Shown here: positions 6,424-6,587 of the stretch, piece after piece
Layout: the number at the start of each line of letters is the position of its first letter
Numbering within the stretch: position 1 is the first letter of the stretch
NCBI GenBank assembly: GCA_035545555.1
Contig: DASZYD010000002.1
Coordinates: 1 to 6,587 of the forward strand
Direction: 5' to 3'
From: JANWHZ01 sp035545555
Lineage (GTDB): Bacteria > Patescibacteriota > Saccharimonadia > Saccharimonadales > UBA4665
DNA length: 6,587 nucleotides
The notes under the pieces: generated by a model
What the model was told of the DNA's origin: nothing
Seen by the model: the letters and a program-made list of their open reading frames with translations, nothing else
Database searches by the model: none
Translations under genes and position numbers: made by a program

Positions 6424-6447
6424 CATATATACCAGCGATATTGGCAA
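6417..6447 (-). promoter_or_regulatory. Candidate promoter of the membrane-protein/DHH/cysS unit
   Basis: On the minus strand TTGCCA (6447-6442) is followed after 19 nt by AATAAT (6422-6417) preceded by TGt, an extended -10. The hexamer ends 6 nt before the ATG at 6410, predicting a leaderless transcript. A second possible extended -10, TGgTATATA, lies about 9 nt further upstream and would give a short leader. The AT-richness stands out against the GC-rich flanks, and the 66-nt gap to recR is the only sizeable intergenic space. Confidence 0.45.
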
Positions 6448-6476
6448 GAAACTTGTGCAGTACGTTTGCCGGCGGG

Positions 6477-6587
6477 TTACAACGCGGTGCGGTTCTCGAG
6501 GGCGCGGCCGAGGGTGATCTGGTCGGCATATTCCAGGTCGACACCGATGGGCAAACCGCGTGCCAGGCGGGTGATCTTGACGGAGCG
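6477..6587 (-). CDS. recR: Recombination mediator RecR, C-terminal fragment cut by window edge
   Basis: The last 36 codons and the TAA stop of recR are visible. The residues LARGLPIGVDLEYAD and ITLGRALENR match the conserved C-terminal end of RecR, which follows the Toprim domain; the whole protein is normally about 200 residues. RecR works with RecO (and RecF) to load RecA on single-stranded DNA at gaps. The zinc finger, helix-hairpin-helix and Toprim parts lie beyond the window. This CDS is too short for a minimum-length ORF scan. It is on the same strand as the next three genes but is separated from them by 66 nt holding a promoter-like region, so it may be the end of a separate unit. I find no strong terminator after it. 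Confidence 0.93.
   Translation of the reverse strand, partial: RSVKITRLARGLPIGVDLEYADQITLGRALENRTAL

Noticed and set aside
6443..6475. Possible terminator after recR (GGCAA...TTGCC, minus strand)
   Set aside because: A 5-bp stem with an 18-nt loop and no T run; too weak to call.
1..6587. A defence island, CRISPR array, phage or transposon system
   Set aside because: No direct-repeat array, transposase, integrase, terminal inverted repeat or defence domain was seen; the gene content is housekeeping plus surface/membrane genes.

Overview
The window looks like ordinary chromosome of a small-genome bacterium of the Patescibacteria/CPR radiation, most likely a Candidatus Saccharibacteria (TM7) relative. 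That placement is inferred from the protein style (the CysS HIGN-LSAYIFAD region, the DHH protein, the two GT4 enzymes) and the dense packing. It has not been tested by any search. The standard code fits: seven reading frames end in TAA or TAG, and glycines in conserved motifs are encoded by GGN.

Left half, plus strand (1-3137). Two tandem GT4 glycosyltransferases, the first cut by the window edge and the second overlapping it by 11 nt, are followed after 8 nt by an eight-helix AI-2E-family (PF01594) membrane protein. The glycosyltransferases resemble the PimA-like group and probably build a glycolipid or surface glycan. The transporter-like gene appears to have its own extended -10 promoter inside the end of the second glycosyltransferase gene.

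Right half, minus strand (6587-3138, read right to left). The order is the recR C-terminus (cut by the window edge), an unrecognised single-pass membrane protein with six extracytoplasmic cysteines, a DHH/DHHA1 phosphoesterase of the NrnA type with an altered motif I, and cysS (cysteinyl-tRNA synthetase). DHH and cysS overlap by 29 nt and are very probably co-transcribed. The 66-nt gap between recR and the membrane protein is the largest intergenic space and carries an AT-rich promoter-like region.

The two transcription units meet tail to tail with no base between their stop codons. A hairpin plus T-rich tract on the plus strand lies inside the 3' end of cysS and may terminate the left unit. 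Three starts have a -10-like hexamer 6-7 nt upstream of an ATG and no Shine-Dalgarno sequence, which suggests leaderless mRNAs. I see no mobile element, CRISPR array, RNA gene or clearly new multi-gene system. The items most worth a second look are the unrecognised membrane protein, the altered DHH motif I and the leaderless-promoter pattern.
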